Shown piece by piece: positions 43,834 through 51,390 of a stretch of 64,000 nucleotides of DNA (position 1 is its first letter; each line of letters opens with the position of its first letter). Source of the stretch: Paenibacillus sp. S150 (GTDB lineage Bacteria; Bacillota; Bacilli; Paenibacillales; Paenibacillaceae); NCBI RefSeq assembly GCF_019352175.1, contig NZ_JACBYI010000013.1:1-64000 (forward strand). Direction: 5' to 3'. The notes beneath the pieces were generated by a model, which worked only from the letters and a program-made list of their open reading frames with translations, was not told where the DNA came from and did not search any database. The translations under genes and the position numbers were made by a program.

Positions 43834-44224
43834 AAGTGTAAAAAGTAACACTAATGAGCTGGAATTTTGGATTCAACGGGCTTTAGTGGGATTTTGTACA
43901 CTTAATGGAGGCCATCTCCCCCCATATGGCTGATTTCAACCGGATTAGTTATCCTTTTTCCCACTACGGATGATTCAGTATCCGAATGCGCTGGATTAGT
44001 TGTACTTTTTCCCACTAGGGATGATCCAGTATCAGAAGGCGGTGGGTTAGTTATCCTTTTTCCCACTAGGATGGCTGCCCTTTGGATGAATGGTTCAAGT
44101 TCATTTTAATTTAGGCGTATTCCCCGTAAGGGAGAGAACTGGATCGATTAGGGTTCCTTTTTCCCGCTAACCCTTGCGAAAAAGCGGCTGGGGGAATATG
44201 AAGTGACCTTTTCCACTTGTGGCT
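43834..44224 (+). repeat. Phased dyad array, copy 3 (B'-B-A6)
   Basis: An inverted B' motif (AGTGTAAAAAGTAACACTAA, CTAA at 43851-43854) and, after a 28-base gap, a B motif (TTAG at 43883) are followed by A motifs with TTAG at 43945, 43996 and 44047. A degenerate unit lies near 44098, then further A motifs at 44148 and 44199. Steps are 62 then 51, 51, 51, 50 and 51 bp. Unit text: GGATTAGTTGTACTTTTTCC then CACTAG. Confidence 0.8.
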
Positions 44225-44312
44225 CCCCGCCTGGCTCCAGCAGCCAGCCTTACACCTGAAATGCCAACAGCTGCGCTGCCCGGTCAAGGACGGCGAAGCC
44301 GTTTCCACTTGA

Positions 44313-44492
44313 AAGATAAGACTTTATCCTGAATTTCGAAAGTGAATTGAACCCATCCGGATCGGACAAGGGATAAACCCTCTTTTTCCTTTACCCATTG
44401 GGTGCAAGCTGTTTTTAGCAAGACATCCCTTCGTGTAGAGCTTTTTAGATGATTTGTGGATACTTACTTTCGAAATTCAGGTTTATATGTTT
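44313..44492. mobile_element. MITE-like 180-bp repeat, copy 2
   Basis: Same orientation and length as copy 1, with the same 16-bp inverted repeats at 44328-44343 and 44466-44481. The two copies are direct repeats enclosing about 970 bp of non-coding DNA. Confidence 0.7.
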
Positions 44493-44499
44493 TGGGGTC

Positions 44500-44556
44500 C
44501 CCGCAAAGTACCTGAGTCTTCATCGAAGCCAAGGCCCTACTTTGTGGGGTTATTTT
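44500..44556 (+). terminator. Terminator-like hairpin upstream of lacI-type gene
   Basis: CCCCGCAAAGTA pairs with TACTTTGTGGGG, followed by TTATTTTG. It would stop read-through from the repeat region. Confidence 0.65.
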
Positions 44557-44557
44557 G

Positions 44558-44571
44558 TCGAACCGGTTCGA
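44558..44571. promoter_or_regulatory. LacI-type operator
   Basis: TCGAACCGGTTCGA is a perfect 14-bp palindrome with the central CG typical of LacI/GalR sites, 82 bp before the regulator gene. Likely autoregulatory. Confidence 0.7.
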
Positions 44572-44653
44572 TGTATTTTACATAGAAACAAAACCATCCT
44601 AACGGCAGTTTAATATCAAGGCCTTATGATCATAGGGAGGAGGGAGTGAGAGC

Positions 44654-45664
44654 ATGGCTACCATAACGGATGTTGCGCTAAAGGCAGGGGTTTCCAAAAG
44701 CACAGTTTCCAATGTGTTCAGCAAAAAACGGCCGATTGGGCAAGCCGTAACCAGGCGGGTTCTGGAAGCCGCCAAAGAACTGGGATACCACCCCACCTAC
44801 TGGGCACGCCAGCAAGGGTTGCCAAAGAACAGAATCATTGGACTTTTGCTGCAAAATACATCGGTATTTACTTCCTTTCATTTTTCACTCATGAAAGGAA
44901 TTGTGCAGGCCTGCCGTGAGTACGGCTACCGGCTCCTGGTCAATACAGTGCCGCCTCCCTGGACAGTAGAGCCGGACTATGTGGCAGGAAGTCCGGTGGA
45001 CGGGGAGATTGTGCTGGATCCGACCGAGCCGGACGGGCGGATAGAAGAACGAATTAAACAAGGGATGCCGATGGTTGTTATCGGCCGTCCGCCGTATGCC
45101 TATGCTCCGCATCTAAGCTCGGTCGATAACGATAATACCGGAGCGGCACAGCAGGTGACGGATTATTTGCTGGAGCTCGGACATACGCAAATTGCCTTCA
45201 TCAATGCGCCCAGGGAAACAACTGTATCGCAGGCGCGGGAAGCCGGCTACCGCGCGGCATTTAATGCCCGGAGAGTTCCGGTGCCTGAACAGCTGCTGCA
45301 TTACAGGACACAGGGCATGGAGGGTGGGGACGTTCATGAGCTGGCGCTTCAGCTCTTGCGCCGTAAGCCGCAGGTGACGGCCATCATGGCCGATTCCTCG
45401 CAGGAGGCTGCGGAAATTTACCGGGCCGCGGCGGAAGAAGGAATCGGGATTCCCGCCCGGCTCTCGGTGTTTGCCTTTATGAACAGCAGCGAACAGACGG
45501 ATTTAAGGCCAGGATTGTCATCGGTGAATCTGAACGCCGAAGACCTTGGCTTTGAAGCGGCGAAGCTGCTGATTGAGCGCTGCGAAGGCAGAGGGGCACA
45601 GATCAAACAGGTTGCTATAGGCACTACGCTTGATATCAAAGGCTCATGTGCCGCAAAAATTTAG
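44654..45664 (+). CDS. LacI/GalR-family regulator
   Basis: 336 residues. The N-terminal motif is TITDVALKAGVSKSTVSNVF, with hinge region TRRVLEAAKELGYHPTYWAR, then a periplasmic-binding-protein-like sensor domain (KNRIIGLLLQNTSVF, QQVTDYLLELGHTQIAFINA). GGGAGGAGGGAG precedes the ATG. A perfect LacI-type palindrome lies upstream. It is co-directional with, and 17 bp before, a sugar importer, so it probably controls that operon and itself in response to the transported compound. The ligand is not known. Confidence 0.92.
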   Translation: MATITDVALKAGVSKSTVSNVFSKKRPIGQAVTRRVLEAAKELGYHPTYWARQQGLPKNRIIGLLLQNTSVFTSFHFSLMKGIVQACREYGYRLLVNTVPPPWTVEPDYVAGSPVDGEIVLDPTEPDGRIEERIKQGMPMVVIGRPPYAYAPHLSSVDNDNTGAAQQVTDYLLELGHTQIAFINAPRETTVSQAREAGYRAAFNARRVPVPEQLLHYRTQGMEGGDVHELALQLLRRKPQVTAIMADSSQEAAEIYRAAAEEGIGIPARLSVFAFMNSSEQTDLRPGLSSVNLNAEDLGFEAAKLLIERCEGRGAQIKQVAIGTTLDIKGSCAAKI

Positions 45665-45681
45665 CGGGAGGGTTCAGAATT

Positions 45682-47130
45682 ATGTCTATTGTCCGAGGAT
45701 TAAAAGGCTTCACTTTGCTTATCGCCGCCGCTGTCTCCTTGGCTGCCTGCGGCAGCAACGGCAGCAACCCGGCATCGGAGGATACAGTACAGGGGAATTC
45801 ACCTTCTCCGTCGGCACAAGTATCCGGAAATACAGAGAAGAAGACGCTGCGCATTCTGTCGGGTGTCGCCGGAGGGAAGACACCGGAGGAGAATGCACAG
45901 TTTGAGGCCGAGGTGCAGCGGCTGACAGGCATCGAGGCTGAAATTGAGAAACCGGCGGCTGATTATTCCAAGAAGCTGATGGCAGCGCTGGCCGGAGGAG
46001 AACAATACGATCTGGTCTACATGGGCAAAACAGAGATGGACCAGCTGGTTGAGCAAGGCGTTCTCATGCGGCTGAACGACAGGATAGAGGCTTCGGCAGT
46101 GCTGTCGGACCCGCAAGTGATTGAGCCTGCCGAATGGGAGCAGGTGAAATACGGCGGCGACATCTATTCCATTCTGAACAAAAAAGAGGGAGGCACCCTG
46201 CCGATTGTCCGCCAGGACTGGCTGGACAAGCTGAACCTGGCTCAGCCTGCAACGCTTGATGAATTCTATAAGGTGCTGAAAGCTTTTAAGGAGCAGGACC
46301 CCGACGGCAATGGCAAAGATGACACCTATGGACTAAGCACATCGGGGCTGTATGATATTCAGGGCTTCATGAGCGCCGCCGGAGTGAAATACCGCTATGT
46401 GCTCGACGACAGCGGCAAACGGAGCATTCCTTATGCCACGGAAGCGGCGGTTCCGGTGTATGAGTGGTTTGCGAAGCTGTACAAGGAGGGCATCCTTGAT
46501 CCGAATTTTGCCACCAACGATACGGGGAAAATGCGCGAGATGTTTCTGACGGACCGTGTCGGGATGGTCACTTACTGGGATGCCTGGGTAGGATTGTTCA
46601 ACAACATGCGCCAAACGGAGGACCCGGATACGGCTTTCGAGGCCAAAGGCATCAAGGGTGCAGTATCGCCGGACGGCAGCTTTATGCTGCGCCGGGGTGA
46701 TCCGAGTGTCTGGGGAATCCCGGTGAATGCGGAGCATCCCGAGACAGCGATAGAATTCATGGAATTCTGGCACAGTGAGCCCGGCAATATTTTATCCACA
46801 CTGGGGATAGAGAATGTGGACTGGACTCCGGGCGGCAGCGGCGGCTACGAATTAACGGCAACGGGAGCAGAGCATGGCATGGACCACGGCGCCCCTTTTC
46901 CCAGCAATACAAATTTCGTCAATCCGGTAGGAACGCTGCCGGGAGCACTGGAGGCCCGTGAAATTATTTTCAGCAGCAACTCCACCATTGAGCTTTCGAC
47001 GGCAGATTGGCCCAATGCGGAAAAGATTGTTCAGAACTATGCGTTCAAGGCGATGATGGGTGAAATCCCCGCTGCCGAAGCAGTGAAATCGATGAATGCA
47101 GAATTAAAGTCCGCCGGACTGATTGATTGA
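45682..47130 (+). CDS. Extracellular solute-binding lipoprotein
   Basis: 482 residues. Lipobox LAAC (Cys23) follows a hydrophobic signal, then a low-complexity Ser/Asn-rich linker. The domain is of the sugar family 1 type (FEAEVQRLTGIEAEIEKPAA, LMAALAGGEQYDLVYMGKTE, EFYKVLKAFKEQDPDGNGKD, WHSEPGN near the end). ATG at 45682 follows GGGAGGG; the frame is open to 45646 but has no site there. It starts shortly after the LacI gene and feeds the two permeases downstream. Confidence 0.9.
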   Translation: MSIVRGLKGFTLLIAAAVSLAACGSNGSNPASEDTVQGNSPSPSAQVSGNTEKKTLRILSGVAGGKTPEENAQFEAEVQRLTGIEAEIEKPAADYSKKLMAALAGGEQYDLVYMGKTEMDQLVEQGVLMRLNDRIEASAVLSDPQVIEPAEWEQVKYGGDIYSILNKKEGGTLPIVRQDWLDKLNLAQPATLDEFYKVLKAFKEQDPDGNGKDDTYGLSTSGLYDIQGFMSAAGVKYRYVLDDSGKRSIPYATEAAVPVYEWFAKLYKEGILDPNFATNDTGKMREMFLTDRVGMVTYWDAWVGLFNNMRQTEDPDTAFEAKGIKGAVSPDGSFMLRRGDPSVWGIPVNAEHPETAIEFMEFWHSEPGNILSTLGIENVDWTPGGSGGYELTATGAEHGMDHGAPFPSNTNFVNPVGTLPGALEAREIIFSSNSTIELSTADWPNAEKIVQNYAFKAMMGEIPAAEAVKSMNAELKSAGLID

Positions 47131-47166
47131 TGCTGACGGTTATTTATAAGGAAGGAGACAGCGGTT

Positions 47167-48039
47167 ATGCTTAGATTTCGCCAGCACATCAGTCTCTATT
47201 TCATGTTTATTCCGGTAGCTGTTTATTTTCTTGTGTTTCTGTATTTCCCGCTGCTGCGGGGATTCACGATCAGCCTGCAGGAATTCCGGATGATCGGCGA
47301 GCGCCCGTTTGTCGGGCTGGAGCAGTACAGGGCGGTCCTGACCGACCCTTTCTTCTGGCAGGCGCTGCGCAATACACTGCTCATCGGGGCCGGACAGCTG
47401 GCCTTTGGCTTTGCGGCTTCGCTGGCCGCAGCCTTATCGCTGGGGGAAGTGCTGAATCCCTTTTTCAAGAAATTCAGCCAGATGGTATTGTACATTCCGC
47501 ATCTGTTCTCATGGGTGATTGTCGGGGGAATCTGGATTTTTCTGCTCTCCCCGGACGCAGGCATGATCAATGAGCTGCTGAAGCTGCTGGGCGCGGAGCG
47601 CCCGGTGCATTTTCTGGCAGATGAACGCTATGCGCGGTGGGTTATGATCGGCACCTCCGTATGGAAGGAAATGGGCTATACCTGCATTATCTATCTGGCT
47701 GCGATGACCCTGATTAATCCTTCCCTGTACGAGGCGGCGCGGATAGACGGAGCGGGAAGGCTGAAGCAGCTGCTGCATATTACGCTTCCCCAGCTTGTGC
47801 CCGCGATGAAAACCGTTTTTCTCCTGCAGCTGCTTGCCGTGCTGCGCATGTTCGATCAGTTGATTGTGATGCGGAACCCGGCGATATACCGTGAAGTGGA
47901 TGTCTTGATGACCTATGTGTACGAAAAGGGAATTCAGCAATTTCATATGGATGTCGCTTCGGCCGCAAGCTTTCTGGTCATTGCAGCGACCTTGCTGCTG
48001 ACGCTGATTTTCACACGGGTAACGAGATATGGACATTGA
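47167..48039 (+). CDS. Sugar ABC transporter permease (LplB/UgpA type)
   Basis: 290 residues with about six spans, first YFMFIPVAVYFLVFLYFPLL. The EAA loop reads YEAARIDGAGRLKQLLHITL. AAGGAAGGAGA precedes the ATG. It forms the channel with the second permease, which overlaps its 3' end or begins 17 bp later. As with the first importer, no ATPase gene is present, so an ATPase encoded elsewhere must be shared. Confidence 0.9.
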   Translation: MLRFRQHISLYFMFIPVAVYFLVFLYFPLLRGFTISLQEFRMIGERPFVGLEQYRAVLTDPFFWQALRNTLLIGAGQLAFGFAASLAAALSLGEVLNPFFKKFSQMVLYIPHLFSWVIVGGIWIFLLSPDAGMINELLKLLGAERPVHFLADERYARWVMIGTSVWKEMGYTCIIYLAAMTLINPSLYEAARIDGAGRLKQLLHITLPQLVPAMKTVFLLQLLAVLRMFDQLIVMRNPAIYREVDVLMTYVYEKGIQQFHMDVASAASFLVIAATLLLTLIFTRVTRYGH

Positions 48040-48055
48040 GAAAGGAGGGCTGCTT

Positions 48056-48991
48056 GTGCAATCGGTCAAAATGGTTTCTCCTGCCGGAAGCAAGCGCGCT
48101 TCCGGCAAAAAAGAACGTGCCCGCTTGTGGAAGGGTTCATCCGATACCGTGCTGCATCCCGCAATAAGGGCCGTTAATCTCCTGTTTCTGATTCTGCTGT
48201 CGGCAACTATGATTCTTCCGGTCTGGAACTCATTTGTGATCTCGCTGTCCGGGAGCATAGCGTCCATGCATCCGGGCCTGCATTTTCTTCCTGCCAGCTT
48301 CAGCCTGGAGGGCTACACCAAGGTCTGGACAAAAATGGAGCTGTGGCGTCCGTTTCTAAACAACGTGATTGTCACATTTACCGGGACCGCGCTGCATGTC
48401 CTGCTGTGCTCCATGGCCGGGTACGCCCTGATTATCCGCCATTTTCCCGGCAAACGGCTGCTGCTTGGCTTTTTATTCGTGACAATGACCGTTCCGGGTG
48501 AAGCGATTCTGATTCCGCTCTATATAGTCAATAAGGAGCTGGGCCTGCTCAACTCGCTTGCGGCGCTTGTGCTGTCGGGCATTGTGTCGGGCTTCAGCAT
48601 TCTGCTGATGCGCTCATTCTTCCAGGGTGTTCCTTATGAGATGCAGGAATCAGCGCGGGTTGACGGAGCAGGCGATTTGCGGATTTTGTTCCGTTTGTAT
48701 CTTCCGCTGGCTGCTTCAGGCATCGCTACGGTATCCTTGTTTGAATTTGTCAGCCGCTGGAACCAGTTCACTCCGGCGTTGCTCTATATCAATGATTCTT
48801 CCAAATATACGCTGCAGCTGGCGCTGCAGTCGCTGATCATTTTGTCTGATGCGACCTCGGGCAGTGAAGTGACCACCCCCAATGTCCGCATGGCGGGTGT
48901 GATGATCGCAATCATCCCGCTGCTGGCCATTTACCCGTTCATACAGCGATATTTCGTGCAGGGCCTGACGGCCGGCGCGATGAAGGAGTGA
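48056..48991 (+). CDS. Sugar ABC transporter permease (LplC/UgpE type)
   Basis: 311 residues with six spans. The EAA loop reads MQESARVDGAGDLRILFRLY, and the end is QRYFVQGLTAGAMKE as usual for the group. GTG at 48056 is chosen because AAAGGAGGG lies 7 bases upstream; an ATG at 48029 overlaps the previous gene without a site. The N-terminal 35 residues are unusually basic (SKRASGKKERARLWKG) for this class. It is followed by a PHP-domain gene that starts 5 bp after its stop, making that hydrolase part of the operon. Confidence 0.88.
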   Translation: MQSVKMVSPAGSKRASGKKERARLWKGSSDTVLHPAIRAVNLLFLILLSATMILPVWNSFVISLSGSIASMHPGLHFLPASFSLEGYTKVWTKMELWRPFLNNVIVTFTGTALHVLLCSMAGYALIIRHFPGKRLLLGFLFVTMTVPGEAILIPLYIVNKELGLLNSLAALVLSGIVSGFSILLMRSFFQGVPYEMQESARVDGAGDLRILFRLYLPLAASGIATVSLFEFVSRWNQFTPALLYINDSSKYTLQLALQSLIILSDATSGSEVTTPNVRMAGVMIAIIPLLAIYPFIQRYFVQGLTAGAMKE

Positions 48992-48996
48992 GACTG

Positions 48997-50298
48997 ATGC
49001 AAGAATTGAACGCAGTACCCAAGGATTCAATCCGGAAGCTGCTGCTGGCACGCAGAATTGAAGCGCATGAACAGGGCGGCTATCTTGAAATGGTATTTCA
49101 GGTGCCGGAGGGAACGGAACGCATAGAAGTCTTCTGCACGGTGCAGCCGGCAGGGGCCGGGGACTCTGTCATTGATCTGGGCGTGCGCGACGGGGAAAGG
49201 GTACGCGGCTGGAGCGGCGGAGCCCGCCGGGAATTTTTCATCGGACTGAACAGGGCGACACCCGGCTATAGGGCGGGGAGCATTCCCCCCGGGGAGTGGG
49301 CGGTTATTCTGGGAACCCACCGCGTAGCCCCGGAGGGCTGCGCGGTTCAGCTTGATGTCCGGCTGCATCTTGCACAGCCGCGCTGGCTGTGCGGGGATCT
49401 GCACCTCCATACAGAGCACAGTGACGGGGTATTTACACTGGAAGAGACAGTCCGGCTGGCCCGCAATGCCGGACTGGATTACATTGCCTTAACCGATCAC
49501 AACACCTCAAGCCAGAACAGTATGCCGGAGTGGGCGGACGGTCTGCTGATTGTGCCGGGAATGGAGCTGACTACAGGCCGGGGACACTGCAACCTGTACG
49601 GTGTTTCCGATCCCCTGCGGGATTTCCGGGCTGTCCATGCGGACCAGCTCACGGAGAGGCTGGCGGAAGCGCGGGCTGCAGGAGCCTATATCTCACTGAA
49701 TCACCCCCATGATCCGGATTGCGGCTGGCATTGGGGCTATGATGCGGATCATGATTGGGTTGAAATCTGGAACGGGCCCTGGCGGGAGGCCAATGCCCTT
49801 ACCCTGAGCTGGTGGCAGGAACAGCTGTCAGCAGGACGCCGGCTGACAGCGGTCTCGGGCAGCGATACGCACCGGCCCCATCCGTATGTCCGGCATGGCT
49901 GGCCGGTGGCATGGGTGCTGGCTGAAGGCGGCAGTGTCAGACACATTCTTGAAGCTGTCAACCAAGGCAGAGTCACCTTATCGTATGCACCGGAGGGTCC
50001 GTTTGCAGAGCTGAGCTGTGGCGATGTGCCGATGGGCGGCGAATGGAGGGCGGCGCTGCAGGGGGGGCCGCCGCTGCTCCGGCTTTGCATGAAGCGTCTG
50101 CTCGCCGGAGATGAGGTTGTGCTGTGGTCTGACAAGGGCCGGGAATACAGTTTCATAGCGGAGAAGGACGGCGGGCTGAACCTGGAGCAGGAGATGCCCG
50201 GACGCGCTTTTTGGCGCGCGGAAATATGGCGGCCGATGATCTCCGGCGATAGCCGGAGACTCTTGGCCGCCGCAACGAACCCGGTTTATTTTGAATAA
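48997..50298 (+). CDS. PHP-domain metallohydrolase (CehA/McbA family)
   Basis: 433 residues. The C-terminal PHP domain shows metal ligands in DLHLHTEHSDG (D134, H136, H138), IALTDHN, SLNHPHDPD and SGSDTHRPH. CehA/McbA relatives are metal-dependent hydrolases of phosphoesters and related bonds. Residues 1-125 are an extra beta-rich domain. ATG at 48997 is preferred (AAGGAG 9 bases upstream); a GTG at 48988 overlaps the permease stop. No signal peptide, so it would act on the imported compound. An importer operon ending in a phosphoesterase suggests uptake of a phosphorylated or glycerophosphodiester substrate (inference). Confidence 0.85.
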   Translation: MQELNAVPKDSIRKLLLARRIEAHEQGGYLEMVFQVPEGTERIEVFCTVQPAGAGDSVIDLGVRDGERVRGWSGGARREFFIGLNRATPGYRAGSIPPGEWAVILGTHRVAPEGCAVQLDVRLHLAQPRWLCGDLHLHTEHSDGVFTLEETVRLARNAGLDYIALTDHNTSSQNSMPEWADGLLIVPGMELTTGRGHCNLYGVSDPLRDFRAVHADQLTERLAEARAAGAYISLNHPHDPDCGWHWGYDADHDWVEIWNGPWREANALTLSWWQEQLSAGRRLTAVSGSDTHRPHPYVRHGWPVAWVLAEGGSVRHILEAVNQGRVTLSYAPEGPFAELSCGDVPMGGEWRAALQGGPPLLRLCMKRLLAGDEVVLWSDKGREYSFIAEKDGGLNLEQEMPGRAFWRAEIWRPMISGDSRRLLAAATNPVYFE

Positions 50299-50351
50299 AT
50301 GCCTTTAACTAAAGACCGCTCTGTTGCTTTACCGCAGCAAGACACCGGTGA

Positions 50352-50933
50352 TCAGGTGCGCTCGTCCGTAAGGTATGTTTTGACCGGCGGAGGGGAATAG
50401 CCCAGAAACTGCCGGATGATGCCCTCGGGCGAAGTGTCCGTAAGAACCATGGACCGGTGCTTTTCCAGCATGAACTGGTCCTTGGCCATCTGGTCAAACA
50501 GCGTAATGAGCGGGTCGTAGTAATGATGGACGTTTAATATTCCGCATGGCTTCTGGTGCAGCCCCAATTGCGCCCACGTGAATATCTCAAAGTATTCCTC
50601 CATTGTCCCCGGACCGCCCGGCAAGGCGATGAAGCCCTCCGCCAGCTCGGACATCTTTAATTTCCGTTCATGCATCGAATCCACCACGATCAGCTCTGTC
50701 AGAAGCTTGTGCTCGATTTCCCGGCTTTTGAGAAAATGGGGAATGACCCCGATGACCTTCCCGCCTGCCGCCAGTGCGGCATCCGCCACCTCACCCATCA
50801 AGCCGACGGTTGCCCCGCCGTAGATTAAGGTGATGCCCCGTTCTGCGAGCGTTACTCCCAGCGCATGCGCACTTTCCCTGTAGACTGGCGAAGCCCCGTC
50901 ACGCGATCCGCAAAATACAGCGATACTCTTCAT
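50352..50933 (-). CDS. LOG-family phosphoribohydrolase
   Basis: 193 residues of the LOG/TIGR00730 family (nucleoside 5'-monophosphate phosphoribohydrolase). The signature PGGPGTMEE and the motif MHERK are both present, and the Rossmann start reads SIAVFCGSRDGASPVYRESA. Length is normal. GCAAAGGAGA precedes the ATG. In plants LOG makes cytokinins; bacterial members cleave AMP-like nucleotides to base and ribose phosphate. It is convergent with the PHP gene and divergent from the NRPS operon, probably unrelated to either. Confidence 0.92.
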   Translation of the reverse strand: MKSIAVFCGSRDGASPVYRESAHALGVTLAERGITLIYGGATVGLMGEVADAALAAGGKVIGVIPHFLKSREIEHKLLTELIVVDSMHERKLKMSELAEGFIALPGGPGTMEEYFEIFTWAQLGLHQKPCGILNVHHYYDPLITLFDQMAKDQFMLEKHRSMVLTDTSPEGIIRQFLGYSPPPVKTYLTDERT

Positions 50934-51390
50934 AGTTGATAACTCTCCTTTGCTTGGTAAGTGATGGACTCACCCGGAAACTATTTCCCGGAGCACGCTC
51001 CTTAACGGTACCACATCTTCTGCAGTTATTAAATCCGGAAGCATCGGCGGGATCACAGCTGCCGGTGTATGAAAAACGTTTCCCGCAATACAAGCTCCAT
51101 TCCGGCATGAGCATGTTCCGGCAGCATTTCAAGAGATGATGTATTCTCCCTGCATGAAGGCGGCAGCGGTGGCCGTTCAGATCACAAAAGGGGAACTCAT
51201 GATCTCTATTTGCGCTGGAAATTAGGATTTTAATATATGGGCAATCGTCCATTTCGTAAAATAGATGTTAAATTTTATAAAATAAGAGAATTTAGGTAAA
51301 TGGTCATTGACACTAAATCCCATTACAAGGTAAAAATCTTATATAAGATTATTTGTAACAAAAAATATGGATGCGAGGGAGATTGGGTTA
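50934..51390. other. AT-rich upstream region of the NRPS/PKS operon
   Basis: No gene of its own. It holds the promoter and palindrome listed separately (51307-51350). The first 250 bases show no clear signal. The base composition near 51240-51370 is far more AT-rich than the operon itself. Confidence 0.6.
51307..51350 (+). promoter_or_regulatory. Candidate NRPS operon promoter and operator
   Basis: TTGACA at 51307-51312 with TAAAAA 18 bases later, then the perfect 16-bp palindrome AATCTTATATAAGATT (51335-51350). A regulator bound there would block transcription. No regulator gene lies beside it in the window. Confidence 0.5.

Larger units (their letters stand above)
43090..44653. other. 1.5-kb gene-free repeat region
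   Basis: No convincing gene between tyrS and the LacI regulator. It contains the tyrS terminator, two 180-bp direct repeats (43163-43342 and 44313-44492), a large hairpin (43534-43589), the largest phased dyad array (43834-44224), a 20-base motif AAGGACGGCGAAGCCGTTTC present twice (43394 and 44287), and the terminator-like hairpin and operator ahead of LacI. The stretch behaves like an accumulation zone for small repeats. Confidence 0.7.

Noticed and set aside
43942..44068. CRISPR-like spacing of 51-bp repeats
   Set aside because: The conserved part (about 25-40 bp) grades into the variable part, units drift strongly, one unit is degenerate, and no cas gene is present.
43930..44100. Open frame with 17-residue repeats (GLVILFPT units) in the array
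   Set aside because: No ribosome binding site, no start, and the frame is not kept in the other two loci (one spacing is 52 bp), so coding is unlikely.
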